Made by a program: the position numbers and the translations under genes
Shown: positions 1-4,909 of the stretch, one piece after another
Layout of the letters: each line of letters starts with the position of its first letter
Numbering within the stretch: the stretch's first letter is position 1
The notes under the pieces: model-generated
Databases searched by the model: none
Seen by the model: the letters and a program-made list of their open reading frames with translations, nothing else
Told to the model about the DNA's origin: nothing
Source: a bacterium
Lineage (GTDB): Bacteria; Ratteibacteria; UBA8468
DNA length: 10,482 nucleotides
NCBI GenBank assembly: GCA_030637775.1
Contig: DAOWFY010000020.1
Span: forward strand, 1 to 10,482
Reading direction: 5' to 3'

Positions 1-724
1 AGGTAATGCCGTAGATAATGTAACTGAATGTCTTTCCTGAGATTCTTTTATTCAACCATGCCCCTAATAAAGTTCCTCCTATTACCCAGGGTATCAAGCA
101 AACGCTTTCTAAAATTGTCTTTTGGGTAATGATATTACCGGCAATGTAAGGAATTAACTTGGCGCTATTTCCAACAAAAAAGTAGAGAAGAGCAGTGCCT
201 ACAAAGACTCGTTTTTCCAATTTCTGAGGAAGAAGAAAGAGCAATATAATCGGTCCCGCCGCATGGGCAAGGGTGGAGGTAACGCCGGCGATTATTCCCA
301 CAGTTACCCCCTGCCATATTCTGGGTTTGTAGGCGACTGGATTGACTTTGCGGCGAACTTTCAACTGAACGTATAGTTGAATTAGCACAATAACAACACA
401 GATAATCCCGATAAATACCCGCAACACCCTTTCCCCCTCTGTCAGTAATTCGAACCTCTTTAAGAGCAAAGAGCCAATACCTATGCCCAGGAGACATCCT
501 GGAATAAGCATTGACAGGTTACGGAAATTCTGCGTCTTAGGATAATGCAGAAGAGAAAAGATATCCCCGGTGATTAATAAAGGAAGCAGCACTCCCAACA
601 TCCGGGTTGGAGAGATAGCGATGGTCATTAAAGGAACTGCCAGTATACCTACGCCGGCTCCAAAGCCTGCTTTAGAGACACCTACAAGTATACTTGCAAT
701 CCAGCAGAGTAATGTAGAAGTCAT
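1..724 (-). CDS. TSUP-family (TauE/SafE) membrane permease, 3' end cut by window edge
   Basis: This reading frame runs leftward from an ATG at 722-724 and stays open to base 1, giving 241 visible residues of a polytopic membrane protein. The N-terminal segment carries SKAGFGAGVGILAVPLM (about residues 17-32), the glycine-rich signature of the first TauE/SafE repeat. AGVTSTLAHAAGPIILLFLL (about 146-165) is the matching signature of the second repeat. Proteins of this family (PF01925) export or import sulfite, sulfonates or other small organic anions across the inner membrane; the substrate cannot be told from sequence. Typical length is about 250 residues, so only a few C-terminal residues should be missing. 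An in-frame TAG lies four codons upstream of the ATG, which fixes the start region, but no good Shine-Dalgarno sequence is visible. The gene is divergent from mutM and is probably not functionally tied to it. Confidence 0.88.
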   Translation of the reverse strand, partial: MTSTLLCWIASILVGVSKAGFGAGVGILAVPLMTIAISPTRMLGVLLPLLITGDIFSLLHYPKTQNFRNLSMLIPGCLLGIGIGSLLLKRFELLTEGERVLRVFIGIICVVIVLIQLYVQLKVRRKVNPVAYKPRIWQGVTVGIIAGVTSTLAHAAGPIILLFLLPQKLEKRVFVGTALLYFFVGNSAKLIPYIAGNIITQKTILESVCLIPWVIGGTLLGAWLNKRISGKTFSYIIYGIT

Positions 725-737
725 ATTAGTTTTCTAT

Positions 738-756
738 AGTTTATCACGATAAAACT
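738..756. promoter_or_regulatory. Dyad symmetry in the divergent TSUP/mutM intergenic region, candidate operator
   Basis: TTTATC-AC-GATAAA (740-753) is a perfect 6+2+6 inverted repeat, and AG/CT extend it with one extra A on the right arm. It lies 14-32 bases upstream of the permease start, between a possible minus-strand -10 (TATAGA on the complement, 733-738) and a poor -35. This placement fits a repressor site for the permease, but the element is short and AT-rich, so chance is possible. Confidence 0.3.
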
Positions 757-793
757 AATAAAGGGAAATTTTTGGAAATGATTCCTGAATCTG

Positions 794-815
794 TGGTAGA
801 ATTAAAGAAAGGTGA
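794..815 (+). promoter_or_regulatory. Extended -10 promoter and Shine-Dalgarno site of mutM
   Basis: TGGTAGAAT (794-802) matches an extended -10 element (TGn followed by a TATAAT-like hexamer). A TTGGAA at 772-777 lies a somewhat long 19 bases upstream as a possible -35. Transcription would begin near 809. AAAGGTGA (808-815) supplies a ribosome binding site just before the ATG at 819, so the leader would be very short. Confidence 0.45.
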
Positions 816-818
816 ACT

Positions 819-1622
819 ATGCCGGAATTACCTGAGGTAGAAACAATTAAGCGGCAGTTAAAAAGAGGAATTTTAAATAAGAAGATAAAAGAGGTTATCG
901 TCAAAGATAAAAGGCTCATTAAAGGAATTTCCCCGCAAATCTTTAAATCAAAGGTCGAAGGAAAGTCTATCAAGGATATTTCAAGAAGAGGAAAGGTCTT
1001 AATTATAAAATTAGAAGAAAGGTTATTTCTTATCTTTCATTTAAGGATCAGTGGCTTGCTTATTTTAAGTAAAACTACAGAAGATTTCTCCCGGGTTATT
1101 TTTAGACTGGGGGATAATAGATTACTAAATTTTTGTGATGCCAGAGTATTCGGGGAAATCAGGCTCATTAATGATTGGCAAAAATTACCCTTCATTAAAG
1201 CGATGGGACCGGAACCTTTAGAGTTAAATAAGGAACGGTTTGTGAAACTCTTTGAAGGCAAAAAAGCGAAAATAAAACCTCTTTTAATGGACCAGAAACT
1301 CTTAGCCGGTGTCGGCAATATCTACGCTCAGGAATCTCTGTTTTGTGCGGGAATTCATCCGGAGCGAAGAGCAGACAGGGTTAGAAGTGGGGAGTTGGAA
1401 AAGGTTCATCATTGCCTTACTTCCATTTTAAAAGAAGCAATAAAGAAGAAAGGCACCTCGGTCGATACTTACCGGCAGATTGACGGTCAAGAGGGTGGAT
1501 ATATTCCTTTCCTACAAGTCTATCAAAGAGAAAATAAGCCCTGCCTTAACTGTAAAACAACGATAAAAAGAGAACTTATCGGGGGCAGAGGAACATACTT
1601 CTGCCCTCACTGCCAGAGGTAG
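819..1622 (+). CDS. mutM: Formamidopyrimidine-DNA glycosylase (Fpg/MutM)
   Basis: This is a base-excision repair enzyme that removes 8-oxoguanine and formamidopyrimidines and cleaves the resulting abasic site by beta/delta elimination. The 267 residues match the usual length of about 270. The protein starts with MPELPEVET, whose Pro2 (after Met removal) is the catalytic nucleophile and whose Glu3 is also required. Lys59 in RRGK is the conserved catalytic lysine. DARVFG (107-112) supplies the Arg and Phe of the base-opening triad. LLAGVGNIYAQESLF (161-175) is the helix-two-turn-helix signature with Asn167. The C-terminal zinc finger has Cys242, Cys245, Cys262 and Cys265 with Arg257 in the beta-hairpin. 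One oddity is that the intercalating Met of HLGMSG is replaced by Ile (HLRISG, Ile77). An AAAGGTGA ribosome binding site supports the ATG start. It appears monocistronic, with a divergent permease upstream. Confidence 0.97.
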   Translation: MPELPEVETIKRQLKRGILNKKIKEVIVKDKRLIKGISPQIFKSKVEGKSIKDISRRGKVLIIKLEERLFLIFHLRISGLLILSKTTEDFSRVIFRLGDNRLLNFCDARVFGEIRLINDWQKLPFIKAMGPEPLELNKERFVKLFEGKKAKIKPLLMDQKLLAGVGNIYAQESLFCAGIHPERRADRVRSGELEKVHHCLTSILKEAIKKKGTSVDTYRQIDGQEGGYIPFLQVYQRENKPCLNCKTTIKRELIGGRGTYFCPHCQR

Positions 1623-1755
1623 TAGTAAAGTTTCTTTTTTCATCTCCTTTTCTTTCTCCTGATTGCTTCCGCTGCTCAAAATCTATTTCCCTACCAACAC
1701 CATAAGCCATTGCCCTACTGGCGCTCTCAAGCCCCCGTCCTTTGATACCTTTTTT
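1576..1755 (-). pseudogene. Possible decayed reading frame antisense to the mutM end and in the mutM-fic gap
   Basis: The 219-base gap between mutM and the Fic gene holds no plus-strand gene. On the complement, one frame is open from 1755 to a stop at 1576-1578 and contains KGRGLESASRAMAYGVGRE and further charged residues, which looks more like protein than noise. A TGA at 1756-1758 closes it upstream, while a neighbouring frame reads VAKAMKKRYQ, as if a frameshift lies at the A-run near 1750-1755. An internal ATG (1708-1710) would give only 44 residues, and the last part overlaps mutM. I do not recognise a family. It may be a remnant of a small gene or chance. Confidence 0.2.
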
Positions 1756-1795
1756 TCATAGCTTTGGCAACTGTTATTTAAGATAGGCTTTAGAT

Positions 1796-1824
1796 TTGGT
1801 AATACAGAGTAATTAAGATATAAT
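1796..1824 (+). promoter_or_regulatory. Sigma70-type promoter of the fic gene
   Basis: TTGGTA (1796-1801), a 17-base spacer and a perfect TATAAT (1819-1824) form a convincing promoter. Transcription would start near 1831, only about 11 bases before the ATG at 1842. The leader is therefore nearly absent, and the gene lacks a strong Shine-Dalgarno sequence (only an A-rich AAAGAAAAAG). Initiation on a very short leader is likely. Confidence 0.6.
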
Positions 1825-1841
1825 ATTTAATAAAGAAAAAG

Positions 1842-2879
1842 ATGTTCAAACCAAAATTCAGATACACAAATAAAATAGTCCGGTTGCTTACTAAGATTTC
1901 GGCATCAAGAGAGATAATTCTCAGCTCTCCTTTAATTCCTAAATGGGAAGTTGCTTTAAGGCGTGAAGCAATAATCCGCAGCGCCCATTCATCTACGAGC
2001 ATTGAGGGAAACAGGTTATCTTTCGAACAGGTAAGCAACTTAGCTCAGGGAAGAGAGGTGACAGCTACCCAAAAGGATAAACAGGAAGTTTTGAATTATC
2101 TGAACATCCTGGAAAATATTGGGAAATTAATAAAAGGGAGCTCTATCCTTGAGAAAGATATTTTAAATATCCACCGTATGGTGACAAAAGGTACTTTAGA
2201 CAATCCAGATGATTGCGGAGTTTATCGTAACCGTTATGTCGTAGTAGCAAATAGGCTTACCGGAGAGGTCTTTTTCAGACCACCGAAAAATGAGGATGTA
2301 CCTGGGTTAATAGAAGATTTGGTTAAATGGATAAACCTTGAGGAAGCAAAAGAACTCGATCCCATTCTTGAAGCAGGGATAGTCCATTACGAATTCGTCA
2401 GAATCCATCCCTTTGTTGACGGGAATGGCAGAACTGCAAGGGTCTTGGCGACTTTGATTCTCTATCTGCGGGGTTTTGATACCAAACAATTTTTCTGCCT
2501 TGACGATTATTATGATTCTAACAGACAGGCTTATTACAGAGCATTGCAAAGCGTTAATCAAAAGAGTTTAGACCTTACGCAGTGGCTCCAATATTTTACC
2601 GAAGGGGTAGCAGTGAGTATTAATGCGGTTAAGGAAAGGGTGATAAGGCTTAGTAGCGAGAGGTTGAGAAAAGCAAAAAGAGGGCAGATTGCCTTAACCG
2701 AAAGACAGATGAGGATTGTGGAATTCATCAACCAAAATGGTAAGATAACAAATAGGGATGTAAGGGAGATGTTCAAGCTTTCAGACGAAGGCGCGTTGAA
2801 AGAAATCAAGAAGACCATAAGATTAGGAGTTATTAAAAGCCAGGGCAAAGGAAGGGGACTACATTATATTCTTCAATAA
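1842..2879 (+). CDS. Fic family protein with N-terminal inhibitory motif and C-terminal winged helix
   Basis: Fic-domain enzymes transfer AMP, or occasionally other phosphate-containing groups, from a nucleotide to hydroxyl side chains of target proteins. The catalytic motif HPFVDGNGRTAR spans residues 189-200, with catalytic His189, metal-binding Asp193 and both conserved arginines. The inhibitory helix motif (S/T)xxxEGN is present near the N terminus as STSIEGN (51-57). Glu55 would block ATP, as in class II Fic proteins where the inhibitory helix precedes the Fic core in the same chain. NRYVVVANRLTGEVFFRPP (130-148) is the usual beta-hairpin flap region that holds the target. The C-terminal 60 residues (from about 285, LTERQMRIVEF) form a winged-helix DNA-binding domain, so the protein may regulate its own promoter. 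The 345-residue length is normal. The start is fixed by the promoter at 1796-1824. The target cannot be inferred. It is an intact gene, unlike the Fic remnant at 5968-6240. Confidence 0.93.
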   Translation: MFKPKFRYTNKIVRLLTKISASREIILSSPLIPKWEVALRREAIIRSAHSSTSIEGNRLSFEQVSNLAQGREVTATQKDKQEVLNYLNILENIGKLIKGSSILEKDILNIHRMVTKGTLDNPDDCGVYRNRYVVVANRLTGEVFFRPPKNEDVPGLIEDLVKWINLEEAKELDPILEAGIVHYEFVRIHPFVDGNGRTARVLATLILYLRGFDTKQFFCLDDYYDSNRQAYYRALQSVNQKSLDLTQWLQYFTEGVAVSINAVKERVIRLSSERLRKAKRGQIALTERQMRIVEFINQNGKITNRDVREMFKLSDEGALKEIKKTIRLGVIKSQGKGRGLHYILQ

Positions 2880-2915
2880 GGTTGGCGATTAGGTTGGCGA
2901 TTAGGTTGGCGATTT
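2880..2915. repeat. Three tandem copies of a 12-base repeat (GGTTGGCGATTA)
   Basis: GGTTGGCGATTA occurs at 2880-2891 and 2892-2903, and again at 2904-2915 with a final T instead of A. The array begins on the base after the fic stop codon and runs into a TTGACA hexamer (2914-2919). It could be a slippage-prone tract or a set of phased binding sites. The 12-base unit is not an exact helical turn. Confidence 0.9.
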
Positions 2916-2950
2916 GACAAAGGGGGCAGAGCATTATATCTGAGTACAAT
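2914..2950 (+). promoter_or_regulatory. Candidate promoter of the Ig-domain/membrane/zincin cluster
   Basis: A consensus -35 (TTGACA, 2914-2919) is followed by AT-rich candidates for a -10. TATATC (2935-2940) sits at a 15-base spacing and TATCTG (2937-2942) at 17. A good-looking TACAAT (2945-2950) is too far from this -35 and would need another one. Promoter activity here is likely, but the exact -10 is undecided. Confidence 0.4.
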
Positions 2951-2985
2951 GGAAGCGAATAGGGCAATAAATTTTGAATGGGGTA

Positions 2986-3405
2986 ATGAATAGGGTAATA
3001 TTTAGGATGTTGGTATTGGCAGTAGTTTTGATGGCTGGTGTTGCAATGACTCAGGAGGCAACCGAAGTCAGTGTTGAAATAATGCCTCCCGTTGTTGTAA
3101 AAACTGTACCCCAGGCGGGAGCCACTAACGTTGATCCAGCCATTACCGAAATTCGGGTTACTTTCAGCAAGGATATGATGACAGAGAAGATGTGGTCGTG
3201 GGTCAAGATTTCAGATGAGACATTTCCTAAAATCACGGGCGAGGTAAGATACTTGAAGGATAAGAGGACCTGCATTGCACCGGTTAAATTAAAGCCCGGG
3301 AAAACTTATGCAATATGGTTTAATTCAAGCAAATTTAATGCTTTCAGGGACAAGGACAATAATCCGGCTATCCCGTATCTATTAACATTTCAGACACAAA
3401 GATAA
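2986..3405 (+). CDS. Exported protein with a single SbsA-type Ig-like domain
   Basis: The protein begins with a basic then strongly hydrophobic stretch (about residues 5-20, LVLAVVLMAGVA), a signal peptide, with possible cleavage near VAMTQEA. The mature part of about 110 residues resembles the SbsA/Big_5 Ig-like fold (PF13205). It opens with VVVKTVPQAGATNVDP (36-51), then EIRVTFSKDM (55-64), LKPGKTYAIWFNS (102-114) and a C-terminal PYLLTFQTQR strand. Such domains usually bind or present partners at the cell surface or periplasm, and no catalytic residues are evident. I prefer the ATG at 2986 (139 residues) with the nearby GGGG. A TTG at 2974 (143 residues, AGGG nine bases upstream) and an ATG at 3007 are alternatives. 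The next gene starts 13 bases after the stop, so the two are probably co-transcribed. Confidence 0.8.
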   Translation: MNRVIFRMLVLAVVLMAGVAMTQEATEVSVEIMPPVVVKTVPQAGATNVDPAITEIRVTFSKDMMTEKMWSWVKISDETFPKITGEVRYLKDKRTCIAPVKLKPGKTYAIWFNSSKFNAFRDKDNNPAIPYLLTFQTQR

Positions 3406-3418
3406 AAGGAGGGAAATT

Positions 3419-3784
3419 ATGCTCATATTAGTTAGGCTTATCAGTATAATTATCGTGGGTATGGGGATTACTTTTCTATTAAGCCCAAAGACGCTGAAAC
3501 AGTTTATGGCTTTTTTGAAACAAGGAAGAAAGCTCTACATCGTGGGTATTTTAAGACTTTTGATTGGTATTATCCTTTTATTGGTTGCCTCGCAGTGCAG
3601 GTTGGTTGGGGTTGTAGTCACATTAGGCATTTTAATTTTTATAAAGGGTATTATTATTTTTATTCTTGGATTAGAAAGAATAAAATCTATGCTTAACTGG
3701 TGGAACAAAAGGTCACTTCTGGTTATACGCCTTATGGGTCTTATCGCTTTAGCCGTTGGTGCGCTACTTCTCTATTCTGTATAG
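3419..3784 (+). CDS. Small four-helix integral membrane protein, function unknown
   Basis: The 121 residues are almost entirely hydrophobic and give four likely transmembrane helices, near residues 3-21, 39-57, 63-86 and 100-119. They are joined by short basic loops (KQGRKLY at 35-41, NWWNKRS at 93-99). The layout looks like an internal duplication of two-helix units with LVRLI, ILRLLIG and VIRLMGLIA at comparable places. No pore, transport or enzymatic motif is visible. A textbook AGGAGG (3407-3412) six bases before the ATG decides the start and suggests strong translation. It sits 13 bases after the Ig-domain gene and 28 bases before the zincin gene. I cannot assign a function beyond a membrane partner of its neighbours. 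Confidence 0.85.
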   Translation: MLILVRLISIIIVGMGITFLLSPKTLKQFMAFLKQGRKLYIVGILRLLIGIILLLVASQCRLVGVVVTLGILIFIKGIIIFILGLERIKSMLNWWNKRSLLVIRLMGLIALAVGALLLYSV

Positions 3785-3812
3785 CATTCTCCCACCAAAA
3801 GATCGTAGGTTT

Positions 3813-4166
3813 ATGGAAAAGAAAAGATTTGAAAAACTTGTGGCAGAGGCTATTGAGAAACTGCCGGAGAAATTTCAAAAGAAGATACAAAATCTCAATG
3901 TCGTGGTAGAGGCGATGCCTTCCGATGAGATCCTTAAGCAACAGGGAATAGGACAACGCAATAGCCTTCTTGGATTGTATCATGGCATCCCTCTAAAAAA
4001 TAGAGGTGTGAGTTACACAAACGTTCTTCCCGATAAGATAATTATCTATCGGGGACCTATTGAAAGATTATGCAGGAATGAAAACGAAATAAGGGAGAAG
4101 GTCAAAGAAGTTTTTATGCATGAGCTCGGACATCACTTTGGTATGAATGAGCAGGAGTTACTTTAA
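3813..4166 (+). CDS. Minimal zincin-like metallopeptidase (PF06262 type)
   Basis: The 117-residue protein ends with FMHELGHHFGMNEQELL. Its HELGH (103-107) is the zinc-binding HExxH motif, and the following HFGMNEQEL matches the C-terminal pattern of the small Zincin_1 (DUF1025-like) family. The N-terminal half has the family pattern EKLVAEAIEKLPEKFQKKIQ, then a hydrophobic strand LNVVVEAMPSDE. LLGLYHGIPLKNRG (52-65) and DKIIIYRGPIERLC (74-87) are also typical. Function of the family is not established beyond probable zinc-dependent peptidase activity in the cytoplasm. The ATG at 3813 is preferred, since it matches the family's N terminus. The frame is open upstream to a TTG at 3756, but this would overlap the membrane-protein gene. 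The ribosome binding site (TAGGT) is weak. Confidence 0.9.
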   Translation: MEKKRFEKLVAEAIEKLPEKFQKKIQNLNVVVEAMPSDEILKQQGIGQRNSLLGLYHGIPLKNRGVSYTNVLPDKIIIYRGPIERLCRNENEIREKVKEVFMHELGHHFGMNEQELL

Positions 4167-4301
4167 AATCAACAAGTTTCTGGTAGGCATCGGTAGAGTT
4201 ATAAAATATATGCTAAAATAAAGTTACTGATTGCACGCAAAATCTAATGACAGGTGATATTCTTTTCAATTACCCTTCTTTTAACCTCCTCTAATCTGTT
4301 T

Positions 4302-4387
4302 GGCTATGGATTTTAAGCCACCAGGACCGGCTGAAAGGCTTCGGGCCATAGGATCCACCAGGTGGCTATGGCTTATCGTATAAAATC
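4302..4387 (+). other. Structured element with mutually exclusive hairpins (candidate RNA switch or mobile repeat)
   Basis: Three overlapping pairings are visible. First, GATTTTA (4309-4315) pairs with TAAAATC (4381-4387), and the adjoining AGCCACC (4316-4322) pairs with GGTGGCT (4361-4367), leaving a 13-base bulge at 4368-4380. Second, CCATAG (4346-4351) pairs with CTATGG (4366-4371), and CCAC (4355-4358) pairs with GTGG (4362-4365) around a CAG loop. Third, the same CCATAG can pair with an upstream CTATGG (4304-4309). Since 4361-4367 is shared, the first two folds exclude each other, as in attenuators and riboswitches. GGCTATGG and CCACCAGG each occur twice directly. No T-run follows, so it is not a classic intrinsic terminator. 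It does not match a riboswitch consensus I know. Confidence 0.4.
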
Positions 4388-4488
4388 AAAAGTTAGCAAG
4401 AAATTTGATACTAAATTTTAAGTATGTTATTGTATAAAGACTGGGAGTTGAAGAAAGTGTTACCTATGTACCCGACCAGTACAGGGAT

Positions 4489-4518
4489 TTGACAAAATAG
4501 CAAAATATGAGGTAATAT
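4489..4518 (+). promoter_or_regulatory. Candidate promoter of the small-protein/trpC unit
   Basis: TTGACA (4489-4494), an 18-base spacer and TAATAT (4513-4518) give a plausible sigma70 promoter. Transcription would start near 4525, leaving a leader of about 140 bases before the ATG at 4665 that includes the nested palindrome at 4569-4604. Confidence 0.45.
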
Positions 4519-4568
4519 TTAATATGTCACCAAAACTTGACTATTCCTTTCAAATTATGATATTGTAG

Positions 4569-4604
4569 ATTGCAAAAGATAGCGATGATCGCAACAATAG
4601 CAAT
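4569..4604. promoter_or_regulatory. Nested palindrome in the trpC-unit leader
   Basis: ATTGC (4569-4573) and GCAAT (4600-4604) flank a tighter palindrome GCGAT-G-ATCGC (4582-4592), and both are centred near base 4587. The two concentric inverted repeats could be an operator for a dimer or tetramer, or an RNA hairpin in the leader. There is no known consensus behind this call. Confidence 0.3.
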
Positions 4605-4664
4605 TTGTAAAGGATCATACCAATATTTTCCTTCCTAAGTTGAACAAAAATATATTTATAAAAA

Positions 4665-4907
4665 ATGGACAAACTAGAAAAAGAAGTAGATTTTGATTCT
4701 GTAAACAAGCATATCAATGAGGAAGACATGGATATAAACATAATCAGAATAATATATAAAGGATTAACGGATGAAGAATTCAAGGAACTCAAAATTAAAC
4801 AAGAAGCAGTTGACCTGGAAGAGGGCAAAGCACTTGCAAGATATCCTTCTGATTTGAAACCTTTATATAAGAATAAAGCTGTTGGTGTTTTATATCTTGG
4901 CGCATAA
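4665..4907 (+). CDS. Unrecognised 80-residue acidic/basic protein upstream of the trpC-like gene
   Basis: This is a soluble, highly charged protein with no membrane segment or cysteine. A Glu/Lys-rich amphipathic region (about residues 35-56, with LTDEEFKELKIKQEAVDLEEG) suggests helical or coiled-coil character, and it ends with a more hydrophobic KAVGVLYLGA. I do not recognise a family. The stop codon is two bases before the ATG of the TrpC-like gene, so the pair is very probably co-transcribed and translationally coupled, which makes it a candidate partner or regulatory subunit. There is no Shine-Dalgarno sequence before its ATG, only an AT-rich TATATTTATAAAA run. Base composition is as AT-rich as the next gene and unlike the genes to the left, consistent with joint acquisition. 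Confidence 0.6.
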   Translation: MDKLEKEVDFDSVNKHINEEDMDINIIRIIYKGLTDEEFKELKIKQEAVDLEEGKALARYPSDLKPLYKNKAVGVLYLGA

Positions 4908-4909
4908 AA

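Larger units (their letters stand above)
4167..4664. other. Gene-free stretch between the zincin and the trpC-like unit
   Basis: No convincing gene lies in these 498 bases. The left part (4167-4300) is AT-rich, and on the complement it holds a short charged stretch (NRLEEVKRRVIEKN) that ends at once and may be a remnant. The centre holds the hairpin element at 4302-4387, which is clearly GC-richer than its surroundings. The right part holds a promoter candidate and a nested palindrome, listed separately. Confidence 0.6.

Noticed and set aside
165-497. 110-codon minus-strand frame
   Set aside because: It is out of frame with the TSUP permease that covers the same bases; its sequence is cysteine/serine-rich noise while the overlapping frame shows family motifs.
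2880-2915. CRISPR-like array
   Set aside because: Units are 12 bases with no spacers; a simple tandem repeat.
4167-4300. Short charged frame on the complement (NRLEEVKRRVIEKN)
   Set aside because: Fewer than 20 codons, closed on both sides, no RBS; at most a tiny remnant.
4337-4360. tRNA- or tmRNA-like 3' end (GGCTTCGGGCC...GGATCCACCA)
   Set aside because: The sequence ends in ACCA and has a T-arm-like TTCG, but no matching 5' acceptor strand, D-arm or anticodon arm can be drawn upstream.
4346-4374. Hairpin as intrinsic terminator of the zincin cluster
   Set aside because: The stem is good but no T-run follows (CTTATCGTATAAAATC), and it lies about 180 bases after the stop codon.
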